Part shown: piece after piece, positions 1-12,999 of the stretch | Layout: each line of letters opens with the position of its first letter | Numbering within the stretch: position 1 is the first letter of the stretch | Assembly: GCA_029255685.2 (NCBI GenBank) | Contig: CM055311.2 | Location: 54,767,048-54,831,047 of the forward strand | DNA length: 64,000 nucleotides | Origin: Silene conica | Taxonomy: Eukaryota > Streptophyta > Magnoliopsida > Caryophyllales > Caryophyllaceae | Direction: 5' to 3' | Made by a program: the position numbers and the translations under genes | The notes under the pieces: generated by a model | Database searches by the model: none | The model's input: only the letters and a program-made list of their open reading frames with translations | What the model was told of the DNA's origin: nothing

Positions 1-1538
1 GAGGGAGAGCCGATTTCCCTTTCGGTTGCCCGACCGGGGGGTCTCTATCCTTACTCCATTCCCGAACCCAATATAATGTTGCCCATCCTCCGGGGACCTC
101 AAATACATGTCAAGGGTACACAAAACGAGTTTCAATCAAAACCGATTAACCATTTGAAAGTTACGATTAAATTTCAAAACTCAAAACAGCCTACAGGGGT
201 CCCCAGCCGGTCGGCAGGCAGCCGGTCGGCCGGCTGGTGACCTCCTCAGCCTTTCTTTATTTTTCTGAATCAACAACACACGGACTCCCAGCCGGTCGGC
301 AGGCAGCCGGTCGGCCGGCTGAGAACCCTATTCCTAGCCTTCACACTTCGTAACTATCCCCACATGCACTCCCAGCCAGCTGGCAGGCGGCCGGTCTGCC
401 GGCTGGGCTCCCCTTTCTACTTAGGTTTTTCGCAATGAAACACAACACAAGGGACTACCAGCCGGTCGACAGGCAGCCGGTCGGCCGGCTGGCAGTTCAA
501 AGCCTTTTTCTCAAAAATTCGAAAAACACAAAGATGCGCTCTCAGCCGGTCGACCGGCGGCCGGTTGGTCGACCGGCTCAGAGAGCCTGTTCGCAAAATC
601 GGGATTTTCAGACCATAAGAATTTATCACAATTCGATACACAAACTTCAAAATCGCTACATATGATGTATACCCAACATTCCTAATCATCAAATACGACT
701 TATCTACCAGCAAATAATTCCCATAACGATCCTCAAACGAATTTAATAAGTATCCGTCGCAAAATGTGAAAAACTGAAAATGCACTTAAGCACACATAAC
801 AACATCTTTAAGCATGGATTCTTCACATATCAAGCATCCTAAACATGTTACTAAGTTCCTTGAACAATGAACATGAATAAAAATCAGAACCCAATATAAG
901 AAACACAACAAAAGTGCTAATATACACATAAAGGCCGAGTTATCTCATTATCGTCACCTTTCAAGCTTTCCGGCTAAAGATCTTCCTCCACAATGTAGCT
1001 ATCGATGTCCGGGTTGTCCAATCCTTCACCTACAAACATGAAAAACGGGTTTAAGAACACAAAAACGGAATTTGTGTAAAACAGGCCAAATTTCGAAATG
1101 GAGGAATTGAGAAACGGAAGTGATAGATGGATTGGAAATTGAATGAGGATTCCGAAAATGATATTTTTACCTTGAATTGATCGATGGATGATGAAGAAAA
1201 GATCAAAATAAGAAGATGTTTATGGAGGTTTTGTAGAAATATTGTTTACAGTGAAAGGAGTTGTGAGGAAGATGAATTATGACAACTTAAGGGTTTTTAG
1301 GGGTTTATGTAGCTGTCTTTTCCGTATTATGAAACGGGTTAGGAAAATAGAACGGGTATCTGTTTTTACGAGTTTAAGCCTTACCAAGTTTGTATTCGTC
1401 TTAAGGACTTGAGGTTCTTAAGACGGATCTTACTTATTAAATTAAAATCTTTCGAAATAAATTATTAAAATATTATTTTATTACGAAAAATAGTTTAAAA
1501 CGCTTAAATTGGGTTTTACGAAAATACGGGATGTTACA
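1..1538 (-). repeat. Partial gypsy-type LTR, same family as the solo LTR at 44641-47676
   Basis: This tract lines up with the last 1.6 kb of the solo LTR at 44641-47676. Both have the same box at the start (1-50 against 46068-46118), then five GC-rich palindromes, then an AT-rich tail ending in ATGTTACA. The CA-3' end at 1538 abuts a copia polypurine tract and LTR edge at about 1541-1556, so this LTR appears to be inserted at the edge of the left copia LTR. The other end and the target-site duplication lie outside the window. Orientation is inferred from the TGTAACATCCC start read on the minus strand. It is a fossil of moderate age, clearly diverged from the other copy. Confidence 0.7.
195..600. 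repeat. Five GC-rich palindromic units (hairpin array B, diverged copy)
   Basis: Five units at about 204-237, 290-322, 370-404, 459-492 and 541-578 share an AGCCGG...CCGGCT core of about 35 nt in otherwise AT-rich DNA. The sequences outside each core differ between units but tend to pair: for example GCTCTC before and GAGAGC after the fifth unit, and GGTCCCC before and GGTGACC after the first. The same five-unit layout occurs at 46255-46640. Confidence 0.75.
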
Positions 1539-4500
1539 CCAACAATCTCCCACTTGTCCGTACAAGTGTATGTGCGATAACCGATTCTCATATCCAATTA
1601 AATTTCTCCCACTCAATGTAAAACAATTTGCAAATTTGTATTCACAAAGGTCGTATTTTACAAGCGATCTGTATCAAGAGTGGTTTTTCCGACTAGAGAG
1701 TAACTCAACTGATAACGAATCATTATTCGAGCTTGGCCAAACATTACAGTTACTACTCCTCGAGTGGCCCTGAGAAATATTAAAACCTGATAAGGGGTGG
1801 ATATTTTCCTCAACTCGAATCTTGCAGATGTAAGCGCAGTATGAAATGACCCCAAAAAAAATCTGCTTAGCCCCAGTTACGGTCAGCTAGTGAGAAAGAA
1901 ATCAAAGTCACCCAAAACTGCCCTTTATCTCAAGAAACAGTCGACAGTCAAAAGAATCGACTCAAGGAACACGATGGACATCCTATCCACAACCTGGCAC
2001 CGAATGTTCAGTAACATTTAGGACTCCATTGCGTCGTCACGAAAATATCCTACGAGTTATCGTTATAATCTCGTATTTGTGATCGATCAGTCAACGGTTT
2101 GACTTATGGTTTATTGAGCCCACCATCAATCGAAGTCACAAAATAATTACTAGAGTCATCAGCTCGTGTAGGCGATTACGAACCAAAACAAATATAATGT
2201 AATTCAGTTCACTTTGTAGTGTTCAATGTTGTCTGTACAATCCACATGAAAAACAAAATATAAAACAAAATCGATGGTGTTATAAATAGTATATGAAATA
2301 GATACAATATCCAATCCACAAAAGTACTAATACAACTCAGGAACACGTTTAATTCCCATTGAAATAATGTGCCCTTCATGTTTATCATGTCTCAATGGTT
2401 TAGTGAGAGGATTTGTGATGTTGTCATCTGTCGCAATCTTGTCAATCACTATCTCTTTTTGCTCCACGTAGTCTCGAATCAGGTGAGCTTTACGCAGTAC
2501 ATGTAGATTTGTTGCCAGACTTAAGCTCCTTAGCCTGGAAGATGGCACCTCTATTGTCGCAATATATGGTGATCGGGTCGTTCGAACTAGGAACTACAGT
2601 GAGTCCTTGTCAGAACTGACGCATCCATATAGCTTCCTTTGCAGCTTCCGAAGCTGCATAGTACTGGGACTCAGTAGTAGAATCTGCAATAACACTCTGC
2701 TTGGAGCTTTTCCAACTGACAGTAGCGCCATTAAGAGTAAAAACGAATCCAGACTGAGATTTCGAGTCATCGCGATCCGTCTGGAAGCTAGCATCTGCGT
2801 AACCGTTTGCGCAAAGCTCAGTGCCTCCACCATAACTCAATAACCAATCTTTAGTCCTCCGTAGGTACTTAAGAATGTTTTTAACAACCATCCAGTGTGG
2901 TTCACCTGGATTGCCTTGGTACCGACTCGTCATACTCAAAGCATATGCCACGTCTGGACGTGTGCATATCACGGCATACATGATCGATCCTATAGCTGAC
3001 GCATAAGGAATGTGACTCATGCGCTCGACCTCTTCCGGTGTCTTAGGTGCCTGAGTCTTACTCAAACGCACCCCCGAGATCATCGGAAGTAACCCCTTTA
3101 TGGAGTTGGTCATGCTGAATCTGTCAAGAATCTTATCTATATATGACTCATGACTCAGTGATAACATCCGTCGTGATCTATCTATATAGATACGGATCCC
3201 CAATATACATTGTGACTTACCCAGATCTTTCATCTGGAAATAGTTCTTTAACCATACTTTAACCGAAGATAAGATAGGGCTATCATTTCCGATCAAGAGT
3301 ATGTCGTCGACACGCAGCACCAGAAAGACGATCTTGCTCCCACTCAACTTGATATATAAGCATGGTTCTTCGACTGATCGAATAAAACAATTCTTCTTTA
3401 TCACTTGGTCGAAACGATGATTCCAACTCCTAGAGGCTTGCTTAAGTCCATAAATGGAACGCTTAAGCTTGCACACTTTCTTAGGATTTTTAAGATAGTG
3501 AAACCTTCGGGTTGTACCATGTACGAGTCCGCCTCCAAATAACCATTTAAGAAGGCGGTTTTCAAATCCATTTGCCATATTTCATAGTCATGAAATGCAG
3601 CAATCGCTAAGATAATCCGAATGGAACGCAGCATGACTACGGGTGCAAAAATCTCATCATAGTGCAACCCTTGCACTTGAGTGAAACCTTTTGCCACTAG
3701 TCGTGCCTTATAGGTGTCTGGTTGTCCCTCGATGGAGTGCTTTATCTTATAAAGTCATTTGCACTGAAGAGGTCGTACCTTATCAGGCAAATCAACCAAC
3801 TCACATACGTCATTCTCGTACATGGAGTCCATTTCGGATTGCATGGCATTAAGCCATAGTTTTGAGTCGGAACAGGTCATAGCACCTTTATAGGTCACGG
3901 GTTCGTTACTCTCTAAGAGAAAAACGTCAACTTCGTCAAGTTCCTCGATCATAACGATGTATCTATCTAGAGGAATGGAGTGTCTACCCGACCTTCTGGG
4001 TTCCTCAGGAATAATGACTGCAACAAAAGATGAAGGAACGGTTTCCTCCATTGGTTGCTCAATAGTTGGTTTTTGAACCTCCGACACATCGAAAGTTCTA
4101 TTACTTGTCTTATTCTCGAGAAACTCTTTCTCTAAGAATTTTGCACTAGCCGCAACAAAAACGCGGTGTTCGGTAGGCGAATAGAAGTAATGACCAAACA
4201 TTCCTTTTGGATAACCAATAAAGTATGTCTTAACGGATCGTGGGCCGAGCTTATCCTCGTGTCTCCACTAGACATAAGCCTCGCAGCCCCAAGCCCAAGT
4301 AAAGGACAAGTTAGGGATCGTTCCCTTCCATATCTCATATGAAGTCTTGTCAACAGCTTTAGACGGACTTCGTTTAAGTATAAGAGCAGCTGGCAATAGA
4401 GCAAAGCCCCATAATGAATCCGGCACAACTGTGTGACTCATCATGGATCGAACCATATCTAATAGTGTTCAATTTCTCCGTTCGGACACACCATTTAATT

Positions 4501-7500
4501 GTGGTGTTCCAGGGGGAGTTAACTGTAGTACTATACCACAGTTTTTAAGGTGTTGATCAAACTCATTCGAAAGATACTCACCACCACGATCTGATCGTAG
4601 TGCTTTAATATTTTTATCCAGTTGGTTTTCAACCTTCGCCTGGAATTCCTTGAAATTTTCAAAGGATTCACTTTTATGCTTCATTAAGTAGACATATCCG
4701 TATCTACTTAAATCGTCCGTGAAAGTGATGAAATATCTATAGCCGTCTCTCGCGGTGATTGACATAGGTCCACATACATCTGTATGTACGAGGCCTAATA
4801 GGTCAACAGCGCGCATTCCAACACCTTTGAAGGAAATACGAGTCATCTTGCCTATGAGACATGATTCACATATGCCAAATGATTCATAATCAAATGGAGA
4901 TATAGCGTCATTCTGTATTAGCTGCTTTACACGTTTCTCATTTAAGTGTCCCATGCGACAGTGTCATAGATATGTTTGATCTTTATCACCAACCTTTAAT
5001 TTCTTATTATTCACGTGTAATATTTCAGTCGATTGATCTAAGACATGTATATACCATTCATGGAAACTGCTTTACCATAAACCATTCCATTTAAAGAGAA
5101 AATACAGCTATTATCCTTTATTAAGAATGAAAATCTGTCTTTATCGAGTACGGAAACTGAAATAATGTTCCTAGATAAACTGGGTACATAATAACAGTTA
5201 TACAGATATAACTCGAATCCGCTCGGTAGCAGGATCACATATGTTCCAATGGAAGCAGCAACAACTTTTGCTCCATTCCCGACTCGCAGGTCCACATCAC
5301 CGTTTGCGAGAGGTGTGATATTTTTTAGGCCCTGCAAATGATTACACAAATGAGAACCCAGTAACAAGTACCCAAGTTGCGAAACTTGCATGGTTAATCT
5401 CAATCATATAAATATAAGATTACATACCAACAGGAGCGATGCGGCCTACTTTTTTGTCTTTACGATACACTGGACAGTTCCGCCTCTAATGCCCAGTCTT
5501 GTGGAAATGGTGGCACTCAATGTTACCGTATTTGCTCTTTGTCTTGCCTTGTGACCTACTTGTCTCACCAGGCCCACTCTTGAATCTGGCCCTTTTGAAT
5601 TTAGGAGGCTTAGCTACTGTTAGCTCTGCTTGATCTTTTCCTTTACCCTTTCCCTTGTTAGTAATCATGAGAACATCTTGCTTCATGCGCCCACTCAATT
5701 TAAGATCCTTCTCGGTCTGTACGAGAAGGGAGTGTAGCTCATGAGGACTTTTCCTCATGTCATTCATGTAATAGTTTGCCCTGAATAAAGAAAAACCATC
5801 GTGAAGTGAATAAAGCATCTGATCACTGATCACGTTCTCACTGATCTTGCAGTTTAAGGACTCCAATTTCTCGATATTCTCAATCATATTGAGAATGTGT
5901 GGGCTAACAGGTTGGCCCCTTTAGAGTTTCGCATCGAAGAAGCGACAGGTGTGCTCATATGAAACGATTCTCGGTGCTTTTGAAAACTCGTTTGTGAGCG
6001 TGGTGAAAATCTTATTTGCACCATGGAAAATGAAGCGTCTTTGCAAATTGGATTCCATTTCAAAGATAAGTATGTTCTTTATCGCACCCGCTTCCATAAT
6101 GAAATCACTATAAGCTTGTGATAAGTTAGCTCTAGCAGTGGGGCCTGGGTTAGGTGGTAACGGCTCAGTTAAATACTTGAGCTTACCATCAGCTATGGCT
6201 GCATTCAGTAATGCAGCCTCCTAGTCCGCAAAGTTGGACCCATCTTTCTTCAGTCATGTGGACTGATTCATGTGGTCCATAAAAGCCTTTAGCCAGGATT
6301 CTTTAGCTAGTGTGGCACTGGGCATAGGGGCATCATTATGACCAGCCATAGTAATTGCAGTATTATTGTTTTGTTTAGATGAATTCTACACTGTAAAGAA
6401 GAAATTAAAACATAATAAACATACCAACATTTTGTAAATAGTCTAATGCAAAAACAGTTTAATGCGATGACTTTAGCATTTATATAATTGACCTTCCTCA
6501 AGAACTATATAAATGATCCCAAGACTCGACTTCTGTAAATTGATAAGCCAACCTCTTTGTAATACCCGCATTTTATCGATAATTAATTTATATGGTTATT
6601 ATGGTATTGATAATATTTGAACGTTTATATTCGATAATTAATTTATCGGATGCGTGTTTTATATTTTATATATTATTGGTGTAATACTTCATTATAAAAT
6701 ATATTGTTATATTGACGTGTTGATTGTATTTGAACGTTAGTATTCGGTAATTAACTACCGAATAAGTGTTTTATATTTTATATGATTTTAGTGGCATGTC
6801 GAGTGTGATTATTAGTTAATTATATCGTGTTTACGTTATACTTGGGCCTCGAATTGTGTGCCAACCAAAGCAGCCCATCTCGTTAACAAACACACAAATT
6901 AACACAAACCTTCACACACTCATCTACCGTCCCTTACAATCACAACACAAAAACCCTAACCCTAATGACTTCGACTCACAGCAACTACCCTCTCTATGCT
7001 GCCGCCACTTCAGTGTGTAGAATGGGAGGTTCACACGGTGGGTTAAGGGGTGTAAGACCGTTCGTTTTCATAGAGAAGTAAGTGTGTTCATCATCATTCA
7101 TTCGTTTTATGTTTATGCAATCAATTCATTATCAATCAATATCACGTGTTCATCGCTCTGATTTTTTTATACCTACTTAATCTAGGATGTGTATTGGTGG
7201 TGTTGAACCCTAGTAGTGTCGTCGTGACTGCCTAGGACCGCCATGGGGGGTGTTTTTGTCGTCTGATCATAACAGGGACTCCGTTGTTAAAACAGAGGCG
7301 CATCAACATGCTATGTTTGCGGGTTTAATTCGAGTTGTTTCTGAGTTCGTTTGTTATGGGTGTTGAGCTTCTATAAAGAGGATGGTCAGGGTGTTGGAAT
7401 GGTGTTGGTCAGGGTGGTTGTGGTGTGTCGTAGCGGTTTTAACAGTACGTTGTGTTCAGGGTGGTTGTCACGTTTTTTTAAAAAACAGAGCAGTGTCTGC

Positions 7501-7767
7501 GTGTGAGTTTTGTATACGGTTTTGGTGTCGTGGGTGGTGGTCGACGACCACTAACCTCCTCCCTGGAACCACCGCGACTCAGAGGCGAGCCCGGTGGTGC
7601 CAGTGGGGAGGCCGGGGGCTGTAGGTGGTGTTGGGGGTAGTGTTTGTCGGGGTTGTTCGCACGGTGAGGGCTGCTGTTCGTATTCGGGTTTTCGCGATTT
7701 GTTGTTGTTCGTGATGTTCGTGGATTCTATCTAAATTTGCCATTGTGTTATCATTATTTTATGATTA

Positions 7768-7796
7768 GTATTATTATTATTATTATTATTATTATT
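7768..7796. repeat. (ATT)n microsatellite
   Basis: An uninterrupted run of about ten ATT units inside the solo LTR. A looser ATT/TTA-rich zone follows at about 7860-8095 and produces a low-complexity open frame that is not a gene. Confidence 0.9.
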
Positions 7797-8449
7797 CTTA
7801 ATGATAATGATATTATTAATATTATTAGTAAGGTTTGGTTAACATAAATGTTGTAATGTTGTATTATTATTATTATGAAATTATAATTGTATGGTCATAT
7901 ATTATATATGTTATTATTATTACTAATCATATTATTAGAAATTGTTATGGTTAATATTATTGATAATGAACATTGTGATTATTGTTATTTATGTTGTTGT
8001 TGTTGTTGTTCGATTACGAGTGCTTGTTTCATTAATATTATTATAATTAATATTATTACTATTATTATGTTATTATTATTATATTATTATTGAGTATTAT
8101 TATTCGTATATGAGTTTATGTAATTTTTCGTTTTGGGGCAAGGTTACTATTTCGGGTAGTTTCTATTTCGGGAAACTTTCCATGTTTGGGAAGTTACTAG
8201 ATTTAGCATTCCGTTACTATTTTGAATATACGGGTTAAGTGAAGGGTTGTAATCGTTAAATATTATATGTTTAGGTGACGGTTTCCGCGTGGAGTATTCT
8301 AGCAGCTGTTGACTGTCATTCTGCAATTCGAGGTAGGGGAAATAAACTGTGAATTGTATGTATGACATGAAATGTTATCGTTCATTACTATGAGGTTGGC
8401 TTTTGATTTCAAATGTTAATGTCAAGATGTTATTATTTACTCAATTGTT

Positions 8450-8690
8450 ATCATATGGTGCGAAGATAATGGGTCTTGTGATATGGTGCGGAGATAATGG
8501 GTCTTGTGATATGGTGTGGAGATAATGGGTCTTGTGACATGATGTGGAGATAATGAGTCTTGTGATATGGTGTGGAGATAATGGGTCTTGTGATATGGTG
8601 TGGAGATAATGGGTCTTGTGATATGGTGTGGAGATAATAGGTCTTGTGATATGGTGTGGTGTGATATTGGGTCTTGTAATATGGAGACGG
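8450..8690. repeat. 28-bp minisatellite, about eight units
   Basis: Tandem copies of a 28-bp unit containing GGAGATAATGGGTCTTGTGA differ by only one or two bases each. They lie inside the solo LTR. The last copy is rearranged. Low divergence implies recent expansion. Confidence 0.9.
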
Positions 8691-11020
8691 AGTGGTGTTC
8701 TGATCTATTATAATTTATGTCTTATCTATGTTTTCCTACTCAACCTCGTGGTTGACCCTGTGTATTCGTGTGACACCTGTGATGATCCGTAATGGGGAGC
8801 AGCTTTGACAGGAAAGATGGTGCTGTGGGAGCATGGGATGGCATGAGCACTTGGATGGACCGACTTAGAATTAGATCACATACTTCGAAGTTATTTGTTG
8901 TACTTTAGTTTCCGCTGTGTAGTATTTGTAACATCAGAGTTTAAATTTTATCAATTTTATATAAAGTACTTTGGTTGTTTCACTTTGTTATTCACTACCT
9001 CGGTTATTCCGAGATGGTAACAGCCCTAATTATTTGAGAATGTCTGGCTAAAGGCTCTTAAATAAATGGGGGTGTTACACTCTTGGCTAATTCTACATTT
9101 TGAATTCTTGGTCGATAAATTTCTGTAAATTCTATCTTTAGTCGACCATAACCACAGGATCGTACGAGGGCCATGATGTTGAGGTAAAATAAGTAAACAG
9201 CTACTACTTACCCAACGTAGAAGGGGTCATATGGAGAGTAAGGTCATGTATGCCTGGCGACGAAGAAGGAATTCATAGTAATTTGCCTTATAAAAGACTA
9301 ATCTCAATTTTAGGTTATATAGGAAGATCCCATCATCTTTAATTTTAATTCATTTAAGTGAACAAATATCTAACATGCGAGAATGAATAAACTAAGGTGA
9401 TGACTTTAAGGAAAAACGTGTGACACCTGTATGTCGACACTGACTAGCATATATACTATATGAGTCAATTTTCATGCAATCTTAGGTGGTTTGGTTTAGG
9501 CGGAAAAAATGATGCAAAACATGTGAATGAAAAGCAAAACGGAAATAAAAACGAAAGTAAAACAAGTCCTAGTGTGGCCTACCAAAAAGAACAAAAATAC
9601 AACTTTGGAATCCATTCAGTAATGGACCCTAGAAGCTTGTTTTGTCTTGATGTTCCTTCTCGGTGTTCCATCTTAGTCATGTTGTGGGAGTGAGCTCTCC
9701 GATCTCCATCTTTAGTCTTCTTAAATTACATTTAATAGATTACAAAGCACAATTCTATTATTACATTCTAATCCAAAGACATAATTTAAAGAGAAAGAAA
9801 ATTCGAGATCTCATAATTACATCACCAATTATGTTTCCTTCATTACGAAAACATAATTTACTAGAGCCACACTAAGTATTACAAATTACAACTGATTGCA
9901 AAAACGTAAATAAATCCATTCATTCATTCAACAATAATAAATAATATATAAAAACATACTGCATCATATTAATTAAATTAATCTTTCAAGACATAATTCC
10001 GTAATTATGTAGAGTAATTTACCAAACCACCATATAGTGACTTAAATTATGTGTTAATTCCGTAATTAATCACATAATATTAATCAAACAAACGTATTCA
10101 TATTATCGTATAATATGAACTAATCCAACATTATTTTAAACCGTTTTAAAATAATTAGGTATCAAAACTAGTGAACTTTTTCACCCAAAAAAAATTACAC
10201 ATTATCCTTATAATATATATTAAAAAATATAAATTAAAACAGCCCAAAAGCAAATCTGCCGAGAAAATAGCTGGAAAGAGCCATTTAAAACTAAAGCGTA
10301 GCAAATAAAGCGCTGGAAAAATTGCTGGAAAACAGCCTTTCAAAACCAAAGCGCTGGAAAAACACGCTGGTAACACAGGTCAAAAACTGTAACATATTTT
10401 CCGACACTTTTAAAACGCTACAAAGAGAACGACGCTTTTCAAAAACGCTGTAAATACAGAAAAGAGAAATAAAAATGCTGCAAAAAATTAATAGTCGAAA
10501 GAAAACTGCCGAAAACAGGAAAATGCCGCTGTTTGGCCTCATTTCGTAAATTTCCTTTTTTTTTAATTATTTTTTTTTCTTAACAAAACTTATGAACTTG
10601 AACAAAATAAATCGGGTAGCTAAAAATACAAGATCGATAACATTCAATATCTAATCTTTATTAAATATTGTTATAATCTTAACAATTCATATTAACCTTT
10701 TAAGAAGATTATCAAGATTATTATGGAATCGATTATTTTAGCAAATTATTTCATTCAAGAACATTCAAGACGATTTCCTTTTACGTTCTAATTCAATCCT
10801 TATTAAATTAAAACATCTACAAATTTATTATATTGTTATCTTAACCGATTAAAACAACAACAATAAATCAAAAAGGAAAACGACAAACAAAAGAAAAAAA
10901 TCTCGGCCAAAATTAAAAGTGACGGCTGTTTTTTTTTTCTTTAAATTTTCTCAAAACGTTTATGAAAATCATACAAAAATAAAATTCGTAAGCCTTATGC
11001 TCTGATACCACTTGTGGGAA

Positions 11021-11456
11021 AATATCTGTATATATATTCTCAATTCTTTATATGCAGAATTATAACGAATTTATAGTGTACGATTTATAGTCATAAACGA
11101 AGAACAAGATACAAAGGTTGGGATTAAGAATTAACCTTCTGTCCTTGCAAAGGCCTAAGATCAGATATCAAAACAGATATCCTCCTAATCGTTGCACCCA
11201 AGATGTCATGAGAAATATCTTTCTAGAGAAACTGCAAATTAAATATCTGTATATATATTCTCAATTCTTTATATGCAGACGAATTTATAGTGTACGATTT
11301 ATAGTCATAAACGAAGAACAAGATACAAAGGTTGGGATTAAGAATTAACCTTTTGTCCTTGCAAAGGCCTAAGATCAGATATCAAAACAGATATCCTCCT
11401 AATCGTTGCACCCAAGGTGTCATGAGAAATATCTTTCTAGAGCTAGAAACTGCAAA
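11021..11456. repeat. Tandem duplication of about 220 bp in the copia 1 LTR
   Basis: Two copies with a period of 221 bp, both beginning AATATCTGTATATATATTCT and ending in ACTGCAAATT. They are nearly identical apart from a few short indels. Confidence 0.9.
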
Positions 11457-12718
11457 TTACCTCTAATTTTGTGTAAGATGAAAGCTAGAGAGAGAAAAGA
11501 GGGATGCGGTTATGCGTGGGAACTCGTGCCATCCTAGGGTGTCGAGTTGGTCTTATTTATAGGGGAGTGTATTGAGTAGTTTAGTCAGACTACAACTCTT
11601 CTGTTTATACTACTAACAACTTCTCCTAATAACAATAAGATAGAATTCCGCTCCCAACTAACTGATCCATACGCCCCATAGGGTGCCGTGTGATCACTGT
11701 AGCAACCGGATTTTACAGATAAAAATCGGTTGTTATACTCTCTTTGAATGTAATGTTTTTCTTTATAAATATTGTATATTTATATTTTAACAATTAAATA
11801 TAACCGTTTATATTTAACTGAATTATTTAATCTTTATTAAATAAATTTCATTACACACTAATTAAACATAACATTTTAATTTAATTACGAATTAATATTT
11901 TAATTCGTCTTAGCTAATATTATTTAATCAGTATTAAATAATTATATTATCATTACATTGACTAACCGTTTAGTCGTATAGGGTATCAATATGATTACAT
12001 TTTCATCAATCATATCTCTCAGATTCTATCCTTTAGGTGTGACTCTTAGGGACCAGTTGATTACCGCCATCTGTATGACAATAACGTCAAACTTTCTAGC
12101 AAGCCAACCGTTATCACACGGTATCATTAACCGCTTGGCACGCTTTCCTAGATTAGGATTTAAACAATAGTGGTTAGAATAAAATCCTTAGTATATTAGG
12201 ATAAATAATTAACTCATAAGATAATTATTTTAATCCTTTTTAACCATTGAATATTTATCGTATAAAACCACTTATGATTTAATAATTCAATATCTTCCAA
12301 AATAAGATAACAATAATATATCAATTTTAGAAAATCAAATCGCTATATATTGCTCCGTGCATTTATTACTGCTCTGTAAGGTTATATCTATGAGTTATAA
12401 CTTTCAACGAGTTATATACCAGAGCTATAACTTTAGCCAATAGCGCTCTTAACTCAAATATTCCGTTATTCCATATCTATCCTAACTAATCTTCACAAAG
12501 ATTATAAGGATCTTGAGATCTGCCATCAATCTTTGACTAGCTCATGCTTGATTAACTCATCTTGAATCTTCTAGATGAGACACTCTTTTAATTTCACGTT
12601 TGATTGACGAGATCTTCCATTTCTATACTTTCTGTACACTTAACACACGATTTCGTGTACGAGTATGTATATTAGCTAGACTTGTCATTATCAAAACATA
12701 AACATATACAAATATATA

Positions 12719-12975
12719 CTCCCTCCATTCTTTTTATATCACCCAATTTCTCTTTTGACACTATTCACAATCGAGTATTCAACGTTAGTTTTTTCTCAAT
12801 CCGTTTACGGAAATATATTCATGTGAGATCTTTTTTGGATTGTCAAGATAAGAGGATTAAGAATATCAAACTTTTATAATTTTTAGTAGTATGTAGCTAA
12901 AGATATAATCAAAACAAAATGAAACTCGGCAAACGTGTATAAAGAAATGAGGTGGTATAAAAAGAATGGAGGGAG
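12719..12975. mobile_element. Stowaway-type MITE
   Basis: Terminal inverted repeats start CTCCCTCCATTCTTTTTATA and the element is flanked by the TA target duplication (12717-12718 and 12976-12977). It is 257 bp, AT-rich and has no coding capacity. This fits the Stowaway (Tc1/mariner-derived) class. It is inserted in the copia LTR. Confidence 0.9.
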
Positions 12976-12999
12976 TACTTATTAATATATTACTCAACA

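Larger units (their letters stand above)
6558..9079 (+). mobile_element. Solo LTR, gypsy type, inserted in copia 1
   Basis: The 2.5-kb segment begins TGTAATACCC and ends GGGTGTTACA, and is flanked on both sides by the 5-bp target duplication CTCTT (6553-6557 and 9080-9084). There is no second LTR, primer-binding site or coding region, so it is a solo LTR left by recombination. The terminal sequences resemble those of plant Tekay/Retand-like gypsy LTRs. It contains ATT-rich microsatellites at 7768-7796 and 7860-8095 and a 28-bp minisatellite. Copia leader sequence continues on both sides. Orientation is inferred from a polyadenylation-like 3' region and is not certain. Confidence 0.85.
1539..12999 (-). 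mobile_element. Ty1/copia LTR retrotransposon fossil (copia 1), interrupted
   Basis: In minus-strand order the parts are: right (5') LTR 11013-12999; a primer-binding site matching initiator tRNA-Met at about 11001-11012; a long leader; gag about 5480-6340; protease about 5040-5400; integrase about 4270-4990; reverse transcriptase about 2900-3700; RNase H about 2330-2900; a polypurine tract at about 1546-1556; and the edge of the left LTR at about 1539-1546. Family landmarks are the GAG-pre-integrase and integrase core, the copia reverse transcriptase with its YGLKQA and VDD signatures, and the copia-type RNase H. It is broken, with roughly half a dozen or more breaks, and is a fossil. A 2.5-kb solo LTR (6558-9079) is inserted in the leader, another LTR (1-1538) at the left end and a Stowaway MITE in the right LTR. 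The clade within Ty1/copia was not resolved. Confidence 0.9.
11013..12999 (-). repeat. Right (5') LTR of copia 1
   Basis: Read on the plus strand, the LTR starts TGTGGG directly beside the primer-binding site and probably ends TCAACA at 12999. It holds a tandem duplication of about 220 bp (11021-11241 and 11242-11456) and a Stowaway MITE (12719-12975). A minus-strand TATAAATAAG box lies near 11556-11570. The outer boundary is the least certain part because the left LTR is cut by another insertion and cannot be compared. Confidence 0.65.

Noticed and set aside
435-785. Open frames of 76 and 122 residues on both strands
   Set aside because: They are translations of the GC-rich palindrome array and its neighbourhood.
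7887-8093. 68-residue frame rich in Ile, Leu and Cys
   Set aside because: It is produced by an ATT/TGT microsatellite inside a solo LTR.
10998-11012. tRNA gene fragment (GCTCTGATACCA)
   Set aside because: It is the copia primer-binding site complementary to initiator tRNA-Met; the same applies near 63379-63390.
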